Notes: generated by a model not told the origin, from the sequence alone. Shown: positions 43,683-53,124, counted from the first letter of the stretch. The stretch: DNA of 64,000 nt from Bradyrhizobium sp. Gha (GCF_900113735.1 NZ_FOQM01000014.1:102859-166858); one strand, 5' to 3'. Made by a program: numbers and translations.

Positions 43683-43820
43683 TCAGCGGCTATAGACGAG
43701 CGCCAAGATCGCGATCGCAATAGCCAGCAGCCCGACAAAGCGCAGCATGATGCTCCCGAACTGGTTTGGCGCGGGCCGCAACGGTATCGGGGCCGTGTTA
43801 TCGGGCCGAATGCTTTCCAT
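43683..43820 (-). CDS. Small single-helix membrane protein
   Basis: About 45 residues from ATG 43820: a polar start (MESIRPDNTAPIPLRPAPNQ) and a C-terminal hydrophobic helix (IMLRFVGLLAIAIAILALVYSR). A longer start at 43943 would begin inside an intergenic repeat. Unknown function, moderate confidence. Confidence 0.5.
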   Translation of the reverse strand: MESIRPDNTAPIPLRPAPNQFGSIMLRFVGLLAIAIAILALVYSR

Positions 43821-43938
43821 CTGAGATGTCCCCGAGGCCCGGCCGTCAGCGGCACTGGCGCTAAGGCATTGGTCGCCGGGGTGGGGCGGACGGTTCACGG
43901 CCCCGCTGTCTTGCTCACGCGCAGCCAAATCCTCCGCT

Positions 43939-44042
43939 GTCATGCCCCGGCTTGACCGGGGCATCCAGTACGCCGTGGCGTCTCGGTTCAAAAACTATTG
44001 TCTCTGGAGTACTGGATCACCCGCATTCGCGGGTGATGACGC
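43939..44042. repeat. Intergenic palindrome pair (GTCATGCCCCGG type)
   Basis: Two hairpins, CCCCGGCTTGACCGGGGC and CACCCGCATTCGCGGGTG, are set between GTCATGCC and GATGACGCC ends, with TCCAGTAC / GTACTGGA forming inner arms. Layout resembles families R1 and R2. Confidence 0.75.
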
Positions 44043-44084
44043 CTTTGTTGGGGATCGCGTGTGCGATCAATCACGTCCCAGAAT

Positions 44085-44117
44085 CAAAACCGCCGCGTCC
44101 CTTCCGGAACGCGGCGG
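44085..44117 (-). terminator. Rho-independent terminator of the phasin-like gene
   Basis: On the minus strand a stem of CCGCCGCGTTCC / GGGACGCGGCGG is followed by TTTTGATT, 24 bp past the stop at 44141. Confidence 0.75.
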
Positions 44118-44140
44118 CTGGTGATGCCAGGTCGGCGCGA

Positions 44141-44569
44141 TCAGCTGTTGCGCAGGCCGTCGGCGGCGCGCTTCCACTGAGCGACGTTGTCGGCGATCAT
44201 ACGGGTCGACTTCATCGCGGCTTGGCTCAGCTGGGCGTAACCGGAGATCTCGCGCTGGACGCGCTGGCCTTCGGCGTGGAGCAGGTCGCGCAGGCTCTCG
44301 AGCTCGGAGATCAGATTCTCGATCTCGGCAAGCGAGGTGCCGGCGACGCGCTGGATCAGCGAGTTGACGTTGGTGACTGTCGCTTCGGCGCTCGGATCGA
44401 GCGGCGGCGAATCCGTGGCCGTGGTGGTCGCGGCGGGCCGGCGCAGATAGGCGATATCGTTGCGGACGAAATCGCGGATGCCGGCTTCGACTTCCGTCAC
44501 GGCGGCGAGGTTGCTGTCGACCGTCTCGGTCTCGGTGGTCTCGGTCTTTTCCGGACGCATGGCGTTCAT
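44141..44569 (-). CDS. Phasin-like helical protein of unknown function
   Basis: 142 residues from ATG 44569 (GGGGAA upstream). After a Thr/Glu-rich leader come long helices: AGIRDFVRNDIAYLRRP, then VNSLIQRVAGTSLAEIENLISELESLRDLLHAEGQRVQREISGYAQLSQAAMKSTRMIADNVAQWKRA. This is the amphipathic-helix style of phasin-like proteins but no motif proves it. A terminator follows. Confidence 0.65.
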   Translation of the reverse strand: MNAMRPEKTETTETETVDSNLAAVTEVEAGIRDFVRNDIAYLRRPAATTTATDSPPLDPSAEATVTNVNSLIQRVAGTSLAEIENLISELESLRDLLHAEGQRVQREISGYAQLSQAAMKSTRMIADNVAQWKRAADGLRNS

Positions 44570-44741
44570 CGTTATTCCCCTGTTCGCGTTGAGCGCGGCG
44601 CGAGTGTCCCCCGCACGACGATGTGTGTCAGGCCGGCGCATCTGGGCTTCGGATTTTGACCGCAACGGGGCCGAGATGCGGCAAGGCCGGACCATTCGGG
44701 GGCTTTGCCGTGGCGCATGGTTACGAGAGTCTGAAGAAGGC

Positions 44742-45665
44742 TCACCAGCTCTTCTTGAATCCGGCCGTGAGGCTCTTGTTGACGGCGCCTTGCGAGGTCT
44801 CGCCGACCGAGCCGGAGACGGTGACGTTGTCGAACAGCTTCTGCTCGGCGCCGACCTTGCGCAGCCATTTGTCGTCGTTGGTCGACATGGTCTGGCCGGC
44901 TGTGATGCTGGTGCCGGTGTCGGTGAGGGTCACCTTGGCAGACTGGTCGGTCTCGTAATTGCGACTGATGTGCCCGCCGACGCCGGGCAGCGCCGAGGTG
45001 CCCTGCTGGTTGACGCTGTAGCCGTTCTGCAGCGTCAGGGACGTATCGCCCGACAGCGGCAGCGATTTGGTCAGCGACGCCGCGAGCTTGCTCTGCTCGG
45101 TGCCGGGATCGACACGGGCTTCGACCGCGGTCTTGTCCCAGACGACGCCAGCGCCCGGCGCGGTGGCGGCGGCCCAGGCGCTGCCGGAGGACTGCGGCAG
45201 GTTGCCGCCATTGGCGGCCTTCTCCGCCAGCAGCTCCGACATCGTGGTCGGCTCTTTCGTCACCGTCATGTCGGCACCGATGTGCGTGTCCCAGAACGGC
45301 GACACCGACTGCTTCACGGTCACGGCCGAGGAGCCATTGGCATTGGCGTTGGTCGACCAGTCGAGGCCGTTACTGGCGGTGGCCTTCGCGCGCTTCTTGG
45401 CGGCGATGATGTCGTTGAGGGTGCCGGCGTCGATGGCGAGCTGGCTCCAATCGAGCTTGTCGACATCGATGCCCCTGAGCACGTCGGCGTCGTTGACATC
45501 GGGGGCCGTTTCAGCGAGCTCGGCTTCCTCGTCGTCGGGCGCCGTCGCACCGGGGGCGGGGGAGAAAGGCGGAATGATCTGCGCCTGGGCCGTCAGCATC
45601 GCGCCAAAAATGAACGCGGCCGCCATCGGCAGCCTGATCCGGCCTAAACCTGTCGAGAATTCCAT
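44742..45665 (-). CDS. Exported outer-membrane-type protein of unknown function
   Basis: 307 residues. The signal peptide ends near AQAQIIPP. An acidic linker (DDEEAELAETAPDVNDADVL) leads to a beta-rich region of short alternating strands (LTLQNGYSVNQQ; AKVTLTDTGTSITAGQTMS; NVTVSGSVGETSQ) ending in the aromatic GFKKSW, as in barrel proteins inserted by BAM. Not a recognised family. The start may be MAAAF near 45626. Confidence 0.7.
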   Translation of the reverse strand: MEFSTGLGRIRLPMAAAFIFGAMLTAQAQIIPPFSPAPGATAPDDEEAELAETAPDVNDADVLRGIDVDKLDWSQLAIDAGTLNDIIAAKKRAKATASNGLDWSTNANANGSSAVTVKQSVSPFWDTHIGADMTVTKEPTTMSELLAEKAANGGNLPQSSGSAWAAATAPGAGVVWDKTAVEARVDPGTEQSKLAASLTKSLPLSGDTSLTLQNGYSVNQQGTSALPGVGGHISRNYETDQSAKVTLTDTGTSITAGQTMSTNDDKWLRKVGAEQKLFDNVTVSGSVGETSQGAVNKSLTAGFKKSW

Positions 45666-45877
45666 TGCCTTGCCCGCGAGCCCAGTTCGCGCGGAAGATG
45701 CGGAACTATCGTTGCGAAATTGTGGCGTTCAGAATAGCGAACCAACGGGCCGCGCGAAAGGCGCGCGCCCGATGACGAGCTTCTCCACGACGCCGTCCGG
45801 CGGGGCTGGAGGCCATGACGAAGTCGCGGGAGCATCAATCGACCGGTCCCGCATTGCGGAGCCCGTTGGTGTCCCCC

Positions 45878-46318
45878 TCAGCCGGCGCTGGTCCTCCTTG
45901 GCAGGTGAATGGCGCGGCCGAGTGCCTGCTCGACCAGATCGAACGTGTCGACCAGCACGCGCATGCTGATGAGCGTGTCGGCCCTGAACTGGGCGAACTG
46001 CGCCACGCGCAAGCTGATCGGCTTGTCGGAATCCAGGGCCGTCAGCGAATAGCGCAGCATCGAGGAGGCGGAATCGGTGCCGAGCATGATGCTCTCGCGG
46101 TCGAAGCGCCGGACGCGGAAATTGTCGGCGAGCTGGCGGATGACCTGGAGCACGGCCGCCTTGCCCTGGCGTGCGCCCAGGAACGGAAACATGTCGATCG
46201 GGCCGTAGATCGCCCACTCGACGTCCTCGTCGATCAGGGTCTCGATATCCTCGAAATGCCGGTCGTTGATCGCGCGGTGCAACGCACGCGAGAAACGCCA
46301 GAGACTGTGCTCTGTCAT
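45878..46318 (-). CDS. SnoaL/NTF2-like fold protein
   Basis: 146 residues from ATG 46318. The cone-fold pattern is RALHRAINDRHFEDIETLIDEDVEWAIYGPIDMFPFLGARQGKAAVLQVIRQLADNF near residue 10, followed by beta strands. It resembles ketosteroid isomerase-like nuclear transport factor 2 family proteins; substrate or binding role unknown. Confidence 0.85.
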   Translation of the reverse strand: MTEHSLWRFSRALHRAINDRHFEDIETLIDEDVEWAIYGPIDMFPFLGARQGKAAVLQVIRQLADNFRVRRFDRESIMLGTDSASSMLRYSLTALDSDKPISLRVAQFAQFRADTLISMRVLVDTFDLVEQALGRAIHLPRRTSAG

Positions 46319-46503
46319 TTTGGGGCGTCCTGAAAGTGGCTTGCAGAAAAACGGAAAACGCCCCCATGCACAGCAAGGTGCCGAAGGGCTGGTCAATTCA
46401 TTCGTACACGAACAAATACGGGATTTCTGGAAAAACTCAAATCACGTTTTTGCAATGCACGAGTGAGCGCGAAATGTGAGATTTGCAATAGAATCCCGTA
46501 ATT

Positions 46504-46782
46504 TTACTGGTCCGGGCTACGGGCCGGCCCGGTCGCGGGCCCCGGCTCGACCGCGATGACGTCGTCGCGCATGGCCAGCAGGGCGAACAGCATGCCGCCG
46601 CCGATCCCGCCGATGGCGGCCCCCGCCGGCATGAAGGTGAAAAACACCAGCATGCCGCTATAGCCTTCGAAACTCGTCGTATGCGCGATCTCGACCCAGG
46701 CGAGCCCGGCCCCGATGCCTAGCGCGGCTCCGCCCAATGCGCCCAGGAACAGTCCCAACATTGCAAGCAACGCAACTTTCAT
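46504..46782 (-). CDS. Small membrane protein with glycine-rich helices
   Basis: About 92 residues from ATG 46782: MKVALLAMLGLFLGALGGAALGIGAGLAW and VFFTFMPAGAAIGGIGGGMLFALLAM are two Gly-rich membrane helices, and the tail is acidic and Pro-rich. Unknown function. Confidence 0.65.
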   Translation of the reverse strand: MKVALLAMLGLFLGALGGAALGIGAGLAWVEIAHTTSFEGYSGMLVFFTFMPAGAAIGGIGGGMLFALLAMRDDVIAVEPGPATGPARSPDQ

Positions 46783-46975
46783 CGGCACCGATCCCCAGCC
46801 GGCGTTCACAACGTCCCCTGATCAGTCGAAGGAGAGGCGAGGGAGGTTCAAGCCCGCGACGGTGCCCGTGTCGACCTGGCCTTCGGGATGACGGCGGCGC
46901 ATCTCACCACGCGGCGAGTGCGGGAACCCAGCGCGTTTGTGTTCGTTGAGACGCCGGACACCGCAGGAGACATCC

Positions 46976-47209
46976 ATGAAATCCCCGCTCATCGCGATCA
47001 CCGCCGCGCTCCTCGTGCTGGGCGCGGGCTCCGCCGCCAACGCCAAGGGCTGCATCAAGGGCGCCATCGTCGGCGGCGTGGCCGGCCACTATGCCGGCCA
47101 TCACGGCATGCTCGGCGCCGCCGCCGGCTGCCTCTACGGCCGCCACCATGCCAAGGAGCAGGAGAAGCAGCAGCAACAGAGCCAGGTGAACGGCCAGGGC
47201 AAGCTGTAA
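46976..47209 (+). CDS. Small exported glycine-zipper protein
   Basis: 77 residues from ATG 46976 (GCAGGAGA upstream). The signal peptide ends near SAANAKGC. The mature part has Gly/His repeats (GAIVGGVAGHYAGHHGMLGAAAGCLYGRHHAKEQ) and a Gln-rich tail. The His cluster could bind metal. Unknown function. Confidence 0.75.
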   Translation: MKSPLIAITAALLVLGAGSAANAKGCIKGAIVGGVAGHYAGHHGMLGAAAGCLYGRHHAKEQEKQQQQSQVNGQGKL

Positions 47210-47289
47210 GCGCTTCTTCTATCTGCATCGGCGTCTACTCTGTTTCTCCGCAAGCCGTGGGGCTATCGCGTTTGGAAGTGGTTTCCTTG

Positions 47290-47425
47290 CGCATCCTTCG
47301 AGACGCCCGCCGCTGGCGGGCCCTCAGGATGAGGGCGGAGTGCGCGGCAGCAGTTTTAGCGGGCGCCGATGCCGTTTAGCCTCATCCTGAGGAGACCGCG
47401 CAGCGGTCGTCTCGAAGGGCGAGGC
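47290..47425. repeat. Intergenic palindrome, family R4 (CTCATCCTGAGG type)
   Basis: CATCCTTCGAGACGCCC, GGCGGGCCCTCAGGATGAG, then CCTCATCCTGAGGAGACC and GGTCGTCTCGAAGG: two nested inverted blocks. It fills most of the 353-bp gap (47210-47562) between the glycine-zipper gene and uvrB; the rest of the gap shows nothing recognisable. Confidence 0.8.
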
Positions 47426-47562
47426 GTGCGCGCAGCTCGCCTACTTCGTCAGTCGCTGGCCAACGCGCTGTTCGCAGTCACGCATCGGCTCGTGATGACC
47501 GTGCTGATGCTGTCGGTGGTGGGGCGAGCCTGGGCTAGAGGGCGCTTCGCCGTTTCAGCGAG

Positions 47563-50517
47563 CTACCTCTTCTTCCACCCACCCCGTCGTCCCGGCGCTC
47601 CTCCCGTCGACTTCGGCGCCGGCCCGAACTCCGGGCCTGACTGCCGCGAGTCCGTCGGCTGGATGATCCGGCTCGTGCTGCCGAACGGCTTTGACGGCAG
47701 CGACTGGTTTTCACGATAGGGCAGCGATTCCGGGCCGTGCATCTCGTCGAGATGCGGCTTGTGCACGCGTGAGCCCTTGCCGCCGCCGGCCTTGAGCGCT
47801 GTTGCTGCACTCCTGTTCTTCATGGCGCTGACCGGCAAATTGGCGGCGTCGCCGTATTTCCTGGTGCCGGCGTAGGCGCCGGCCTTGACCTGCACGGTGC
47901 GCTGCTTGGCGGTGGGGTCGTCGACCACGGCGAGCTCGGTGGCGCGCAGGCGCTTGACCTCGTCGCGGAGGCGAGCGGCTTCCTCGAAGTTCAGATCGGC
48001 GGCGGCCTCGCGCATGCGCGTCTCGAGATCGGCGAGCACGGCTTCGAAATTGTGGCCGATCGAGATGACGTCGTCGGTCATGTCGTGGCCGCCGACCTCG
48101 ACCAGCACGTGGTCGCGCTCGTAGACCGAGTTGAGGATGTCGCCGATCTGCTTCTTCACGCTTTCCGGCGTGATGCCGTTGGCGTTGTTGTACTCGACCT
48201 GCTTCTCGCGGCGACGGTTGGTCTCGGCGATGGCGCGCTCCATCGAGCCCGTCATCTGGTCCGCGTAGAGGATCACCTTGCCGTCGACGTTGCGCGCGGC
48301 GCGGCCGATGGTCTGGATCAGCGAGGTCTCGCTGCGCAGGAAACCTTCCTTGTCGGCGTCGAGGATCGCGACCAGCGCGCATTCGGGAATGTCGAGGCCT
48401 TCGCGCAACAGGTTGATGCCGACCAGCGCGTCGAACGCGCCCAAGCGAAGGTCGCGGATGATTTCGATGCGCTCGATCGTGTCGATATCGGAGTGCATGT
48501 AGCGGACACGGATGCCCTGCTCATGCAGATATTCGGTGAGGTCCTCCGCCATGCGCTTGGTCAGCACCGTGATCAGCGAGCGATAGCCGGCCTGCGCGGT
48601 GGCGCGCACCTCGCCGACGAGATCATCGACCTGGGTGCGGGCGGGGCGGATGTCGACGGGCGGGTCGATCAGCCCGGTCGGGCGGATGACCTGCTCGACG
48701 AACACGCCGCCGCTCTCGTTCAGCTCCCAGCTGCCCGGCGTCGCCGATACCGCGATCGTCTGCGGCCGCATCATGTCCCATTCCTCGAAGCGCAGCGGGC
48801 GGTTGTCCATGCACGACGGCAGACGGAAACCGTATTCGGCCAGTGTCGCCTTGCGGCGGAAGTCGCCGCGGAACATGCCGCCGATCTGCGGCACGGTGAC
48901 GTGGCTTTCGTCGGCGAACACCAGCGCGTTGTCGGGGACGTATTCGAACAGGGTCGGCGGCGGCTCGCCGGGCAGCCGCCCGGTGAGATAGCGCGAATAA
49001 TTCTCGATGCCGGCGCAGCTTCCCGTCGCCTCCATCATCTCGAGATCGAAGGTGGTGCGCTGCTCCAGCCGCTGCGCCTCCAGCAGGCGTCCCTGGTTGT
49101 TGAGCTGGTCGAGCCGCTGCTTCAGTTCAGATTTGATCGACTTGATGGCCTGCACCAACGTCGGGCGCGGCGTCACATAATGCGAGTTGGCGTACATCTT
49201 GATGAATTCGAGCTCGTCCTGCTTGTGGCCGGTGAGCGGATCGAACTCCTCGATGGTCTCGATGGTGTCGCCGAACAGGTTCACGCGCCAGGCCCGGTCC
49301 TCATAGTGCGCCGGGAAGATGTCGATGACGTCGCCGCGCACGCGAAACGTGCCGCGGGTGAAATCGGCCTGGGTACGCTTGTACTGCAGCGCGACGAGGT
49401 CGGCGATGAGCTGGCGCTGGTCGATGCGCTCGCCCTTCTTCAGCGCGAAGGTCATCGCGGTGTAAGTTTCGACCGAACCGATACCGTAGATGCAGGATAC
49501 CGAGGCGACGATGATGACGTCGTCGCGTTCGAGCAGCGCGCGCGTCGCCGAATGGCGCATGCGGTCGATCTGTTCGTTGATCGAGGAGTCCTTCTCGATG
49601 TAGGTGTCCGTGCGCGGCACATACGCTTCCGGCTGGTAATAGTCGTAATAGCTGACGAAGTACTCGACCGCGTTGTCGGGGAAGAAGCTCTTGAACTCGC
49701 CGTAGAGCTGGGCGGCGAGCGTCTTGTTCGGAGCCAGGATGATGGCGGGCCGTTGCGTCGCCTCGATCACCTTGGCCATTGTGTAGGTCTTGCCGGAGCC
49801 GGTGACGCCGAGCAGCACCTGCGAACGGTCGTTGCGCTGGATGCCCTCGACAAGCTCGGCGATCGCGGTCGGCTGGTCGCCGCGCGGCTCGTATGGCGAC
49901 TTGATCTCGAAACGCACGCCGCCTTCGGACTTTTCCGGGCGCGGCGGCCGGTGCGGAGTCCACACTTTCGTGGAGCCGTCGTCCTTGCGGAACTCCGGCC
50001 GGCCCTCGCGGATCAGCGATTCCAGTGCATCCGCAGTCGCCTTGACGCCGAGCGCCTCCATCTTGCTGCGCGGCGGACGCGCCAGCGCCTCGGCATCGTC
50101 CTCTTCGGTGGGCAGGCCGAGCTGACGCGCCAGTTCCGGATCGAGCGTCGGGATCGTGGCCGCAGTTCCGTAATTGGCCTGCGGCGCCTCGCCAAGACCT
50201 TCGGTCGAGGCGCGGGCTCCTGCCGGCTGCGGATTGGGCCGCAGCGGCATCGGCCGCATCGAATCCTGCGGAAACTCCCTCGGGGTCGAAGCGCGAGCCC
50301 GATGCGCAGCGGCCTCGCCCCCCGCGCGGCGATCGCGCGAATTGTCCGGCGGCGGCTGCAAGCCGGTGCCTGATCCTAGCCCGGCGTCGCCGCGATTGAT
50401 CGCGGGATTGAGCAATTCAGCCAGGGCCGGCCCGATCGGCTGCACATCCGGCCGATGTGCCTTCGAATTCGGTGCTTTGGCTTTGGGAGATTTCGGGGGA
50501 GCGGGTTTCTTCGCCAT
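47563..50517 (-). CDS. uvrB: Excinuclease ABC subunit B, long form
   Basis: 984 residues, against about 670 in E. coli. Roughly 200 extra N-terminal residues are Pro/Ala/Arg-rich and low-complexity. The core then has Walker A GVTGSGKTYTMAKVIE, the damage-probing hairpin region YYDYYQPEAYVPRTDTY, DESHVTVPQ and the helicase half (GINLLREGLDIPECALVAILDADKEGFLRS; QTIGRAARN). A UVR helix pair (FEAVLADLETRMREAAADLNFEEAARLRDEVKRLR) near residue 850 binds UvrC, followed by a 120-residue tail rich in basic and Ser/Gly residues. UvrB verifies damage in nucleotide excision repair. Confidence 0.96.
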   Translation of the reverse strand: MAKKPAPPKSPKAKAPNSKAHRPDVQPIGPALAELLNPAINRGDAGLGSGTGLQPPPDNSRDRRAGGEAAAHRARASTPREFPQDSMRPMPLRPNPQPAGARASTEGLGEAPQANYGTAATIPTLDPELARQLGLPTEEDDAEALARPPRSKMEALGVKATADALESLIREGRPEFRKDDGSTKVWTPHRPPRPEKSEGGVRFEIKSPYEPRGDQPTAIAELVEGIQRNDRSQVLLGVTGSGKTYTMAKVIEATQRPAIILAPNKTLAAQLYGEFKSFFPDNAVEYFVSYYDYYQPEAYVPRTDTYIEKDSSINEQIDRMRHSATRALLERDDVIIVASVSCIYGIGSVETYTAMTFALKKGERIDQRQLIADLVALQYKRTQADFTRGTFRVRGDVIDIFPAHYEDRAWRVNLFGDTIETIEEFDPLTGHKQDELEFIKMYANSHYVTPRPTLVQAIKSIKSELKQRLDQLNNQGRLLEAQRLEQRTTFDLEMMEATGSCAGIENYSRYLTGRLPGEPPPTLFEYVPDNALVFADESHVTVPQIGGMFRGDFRRKATLAEYGFRLPSCMDNRPLRFEEWDMMRPQTIAVSATPGSWELNESGGVFVEQVIRPTGLIDPPVDIRPARTQVDDLVGEVRATAQAGYRSLITVLTKRMAEDLTEYLHEQGIRVRYMHSDIDTIERIEIIRDLRLGAFDALVGINLLREGLDIPECALVAILDADKEGFLRSETSLIQTIGRAARNVDGKVILYADQMTGSMERAIAETNRRREKQVEYNNANGITPESVKKQIGDILNSVYERDHVLVEVGGHDMTDDVISIGHNFEAVLADLETRMREAAADLNFEEAARLRDEVKRLRATELAVVDDPTAKQRTVQVKAGAYAGTRKYGDAANLPVSAMKNRSAATALKAGGGKGSRVHKPHLDEMHGPESLPYRENQSLPSKPFGSTSRIIQPTDSRQSGPEFGPAPKSTGGAPGRRGGWKKR

Positions 50518-50607
50518 GCCCGGAATATGGGACGAGTCCGCCCCTCAGAAAAGAGCGAATGCCGTTCCGTGCGCAGGCTGCTGACAGCAGGTTGGCAGCA
50601 GCCTTGT

Positions 50608-50853
50608 TCAGTGATCCCTGGCGACTTCAGCCGGCAGGGGCCCGTCGCCGTCGACGGCCGTCGGGCGCGGCTTGAGGATATCGAGATGGATCCCGCCGCA
50701 ATCGACGCAGCGCATGGTCCAGTACTCGCATCCGGCGCGGCCGCCGATCACACGGAGCACCGAGAGATCGCCATCGCATTCCGGGCATATCGCCAGCACC
50801 TTGCGCGAATAGATCCTTGGCCCTGGATCGTTGTCGTATTCGATGACTGACAT
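50608..50853 (-). CDS. Small zinc-ribbon protein of unknown function
   Basis: 81 residues. Two Cys pairs, C23PEC26 and C49VDC52, form a zinc ribbon spaced by about 22 residues (with a lone C42). The last 20 residues are acidic and Pro-rich. It lies 42 bp downstream of the next small gene. Unknown function. Confidence 0.7.
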   Translation of the reverse strand: MSVIEYDNDPGPRIYSRKVLAICPECDGDLSVLRVIGGRAGCEYWTMRCVDCGGIHLDILKPRPTAVDGDGPLPAEVARDH

Positions 50854-50895
50854 GAACCGGTGTCCCCTGTTGCCCTTCAGTCCTGTTGCCGTCGG

Positions 50896-51123
50896 CTATT
50901 CGTCGTCGCGGTCGTCGGCGCGGTGGCGGAAGCGGTCGATGTGATGCTTGGCGTCGGCGATCGCGGCGTCGGAATCGGGCCAGGCGAAGCCGACTTCCAT
51001 GGTCGGAAACAGCACGCCGTCGATGGCAACCGGGCTGAAATCGGCCCGCCGGATACGGGCGTGCCACAGTCCCTTGCCAGCTTCGAAGGATTCGATGTCA
51101 AAGCCGTCGTAAAGGGTGGTCAT
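50896..51123 (-). CDS. Small hypothetical protein
   Basis: 75 residues: MTTLYDGFDIESFEAGKGLW, then RIRRADFSPVAIDGVLFPTMEVGFAWPDSDAAIADAKHHIDRF. It is compact with no signal peptide and shows no recognised domain. Probably co-transcribed with the zinc-ribbon gene 42 bp downstream. Confidence 0.7.
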   Translation of the reverse strand: MTTLYDGFDIESFEAGKGLWHARIRRADFSPVAIDGVLFPTMEVGFAWPDSDAAIADAKHHIDRFRHRADDRDDE

Positions 51124-51235
51124 TGGTGGTCCCCAAATGGTCTCGTGCCGGAGGGTTAGAGGACCACGTTTGCGGATTTCGAAATGTGAAGCGGTTCACA
51201 AGCGGCCGGCTTTTTTAGGCCTGATGGCTCAGGCG

Positions 51236-52153
51236 TCAGCTCCGCGCTGAGGCGCGTCCGGGCCGCCGCGGCCTCGCTGCGGGTTCCGCGGCCGCCCGCA
51301 TGATCCAGCGGCGGAACGCGGCAAAGTCGCGCTGTTCGCTCTGGAAACTGCGGTAGAGCAGGTACCAGCGCATGCCCTTGGGCACAGAGAGCTCGAAGAA
51401 CGGCGCCACCAGCCGTCCGGCGGCCAGATCGTCGTCGATATAGGGCCGGATGCCCATGGCGATGCCGAGCCCGTCGGCCGCGGCCTGCAGCGCCTGGCCG
51501 TAGAACTGGAACTCGGGCCCGCGTGGATTGATGCGGGTGAGGTTCGCGGCCTTCAGCCAGAGCGGCCAATCCTGCGGCGAATGCTCGACGCGGATCAGGC
51601 TCGGGCCTTTGAGGTCGGCCGGCCGCTTCAGGCTGGCGGCGAGGCGGGGCACGCAGACCGGCGTCAGGTCGCCGGCGAACAAGGGCTCGGCGACGAGCCC
51701 CGGCCAGTCGCCGGTGCCGAGCTTGATGCCGCAACTCCAGTCCTCGCCGAACGGCACCGACGCCCCGCCGGTGGTGAAGCGCACCTCGACGTCGGGCTCT
51801 TCGTTGCGAAACTCCGACAGCCGTGGAATCAGCCAGCGCATCGCAAAGGTATGTCCGACGCCGATGGTGAGCACGCGCACGCTGGACGGCGCCGTCACCT
51901 GCGCGGTGAGGCTGGCGAGCGCGTCGAAGATCGGCGTCAGCCCGCTCTGATAGGCGCGGCCCGCCTGCGTCAGCACCAGCCTGTTGGCCTTGCGCTCGAA
52001 CAGCGCGACCCCGAGCCGCTCTTCGAGGAGATGGACCATGCGGCTGACGGCGGCCGCCGACACGCTCAGCTCGACGCCAGCCGCAGCAAAGCTGCCGGTC
52101 CGCGCCGCCGCCTCGAATGCCTTGATGCCGTTGAGAAAGAGCAGTCGTCGCAA
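51236..52153 (-). CDS. LysR-family regulator (GcvA-like)
   Basis: 305 residues. The N-terminal helix-turn-helix is FLNGIKAFEAAARTGSFAAAGVELSVSAAAVSRMVHLLEERLGVALFER, and the effector-binding domain follows (SSVRVLTIGVGHTFAMRWLIPRLSEF). It resembles the GcvA-type subgroup. It is divergent from the TauE-like exporter gene across 191 bp and may control it. Confidence 0.9.
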   Translation of the reverse strand: MRRLLFLNGIKAFEAAARTGSFAAAGVELSVSAAAVSRMVHLLEERLGVALFERKANRLVLTQAGRAYQSGLTPIFDALASLTAQVTAPSSVRVLTIGVGHTFAMRWLIPRLSEFRNEEPDVEVRFTTGGASVPFGEDWSCGIKLGTGDWPGLVAEPLFAGDLTPVCVPRLAASLKRPADLKGPSLIRVEHSPQDWPLWLKAANLTRINPRGPEFQFYGQALQAAADGLGIAMGIRPYIDDDLAAGRLVAPFFELSVPKGMRWYLLYRSFQSEQRDFAAFRRWIMRAAAEPAARPRRPGRASARS

Positions 52154-52344
52154 CGGAGTCGACCCTCAGGAAAGCTGATGCCAGGCCAAGATAACTCAGT
52201 TTGCGAAGGCAGGGCAAGCGAGGCACAAACATCAGCGTAATTCATGCTGATTTGCCGACGCGGGCAGTGTTCTTCGCCTCTCCCCGCAAGCGGCGACGGA
52301 GTGCAGACAGCCTGCATCCCCAACCTTTCGACTGGAGACCCCGC

Positions 52345-53124
52345 GTGACGCCCATCATGATTGCTGCCCTTGGATTGCTGATGGTCGGCACCGCGTTCCT
52401 GTCGGGGCTGTTCGGCATGGCGGGCGGGCTGATCCTGATCGGCGTGCTGCTTGCCCTGATGCCGCTGCCGACCGCGATGGTGCTGCATGCGATTACGCAG
52501 ATGGCCTCGAACGGCTGGCGCGCTTTGCTGTGGCGCAAGCATATCCGCTGGCGGCCGGTCGCAAACTACATGGTCGGCGCTGCCATTGCCCTGGCGGCCT
52601 GGTCGCTGACCCGCTACGTGCCTGACAAGCCCATGGCGCTGTTGATGCTGGGTGCCACGCCGTTCATGGCGCGGCTGCTGCCGACCAATATCAAGCCCGA
52701 CCCTGATCGCCTCTGGCAGGGCACCGTCTATGGCACGATCTGCATGGGCTTGATGCTGACGACCGGCGTCTCCGGCCCATTGCTCGACACCTTCTTCCTC
52801 GGCGGCAATTTCGGCCGGCGCGAGAAGGTGGCGACCAAAGCGATGTGCCAGATCGTCAGCCATTTCACCAAGCTGATCTATTTCGGCGGTGTCATCGACC
52901 AGGCCGCCTCGCTCGATCCCGTGCTGGCCGGCGTTGCGATCGCGGCCTCGATGCTGGGCACCACGCTCGCGCGACGCCTTCTCGAGGCCATGACCGACCA
53001 GCAATTCGTAGCCTGGTCGAACAAGTTGATCACCACCATCGGTTGCTACTACATCGCCTATGGCGGCTGGCTCCTGCTACGCGTGCCGGTGCTTGCCGCG
53101 TTGACCAAGGGAGGTTTGCAATGA
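52345..53124 (+). CDS. TauE/SafE-family sulfite/organosulfonate exporter
   Basis: 259 residues from GTG 52345 (ACTGGAG seven bases upstream). The family motif is GLFGMAGGLILIGVLLALMPLPTAMVLHAITQMASNGWRALLWRKHI near residue 24, with eight or so membrane segments. Members export anions such as sulfite or sulfoacetate; substrate not proven. Its stop overlaps the next small gene as ATGA. Confidence 0.88.
   Translation: MTPIMIAALGLLMVGTAFLSGLFGMAGGLILIGVLLALMPLPTAMVLHAITQMASNGWRALLWRKHIRWRPVANYMVGAAIALAAWSLTRYVPDKPMALLMLGATPFMARLLPTNIKPDPDRLWQGTVYGTICMGLMLTTGVSGPLLDTFFLGGNFGRREKVATKAMCQIVSHFTKLIYFGGVIDQAASLDPVLAGVAIAASMLGTTLARRLLEAMTDQQFVAWSNKLITTIGCYYIAYGGWLLLRVPVLAALTKGGLQ

Noticed and set aside
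48052..50373. 773-codon plus-strand frame opposite uvrB
   Set aside because: Antisense shadow of uvrB produced by high-GC codon bias.
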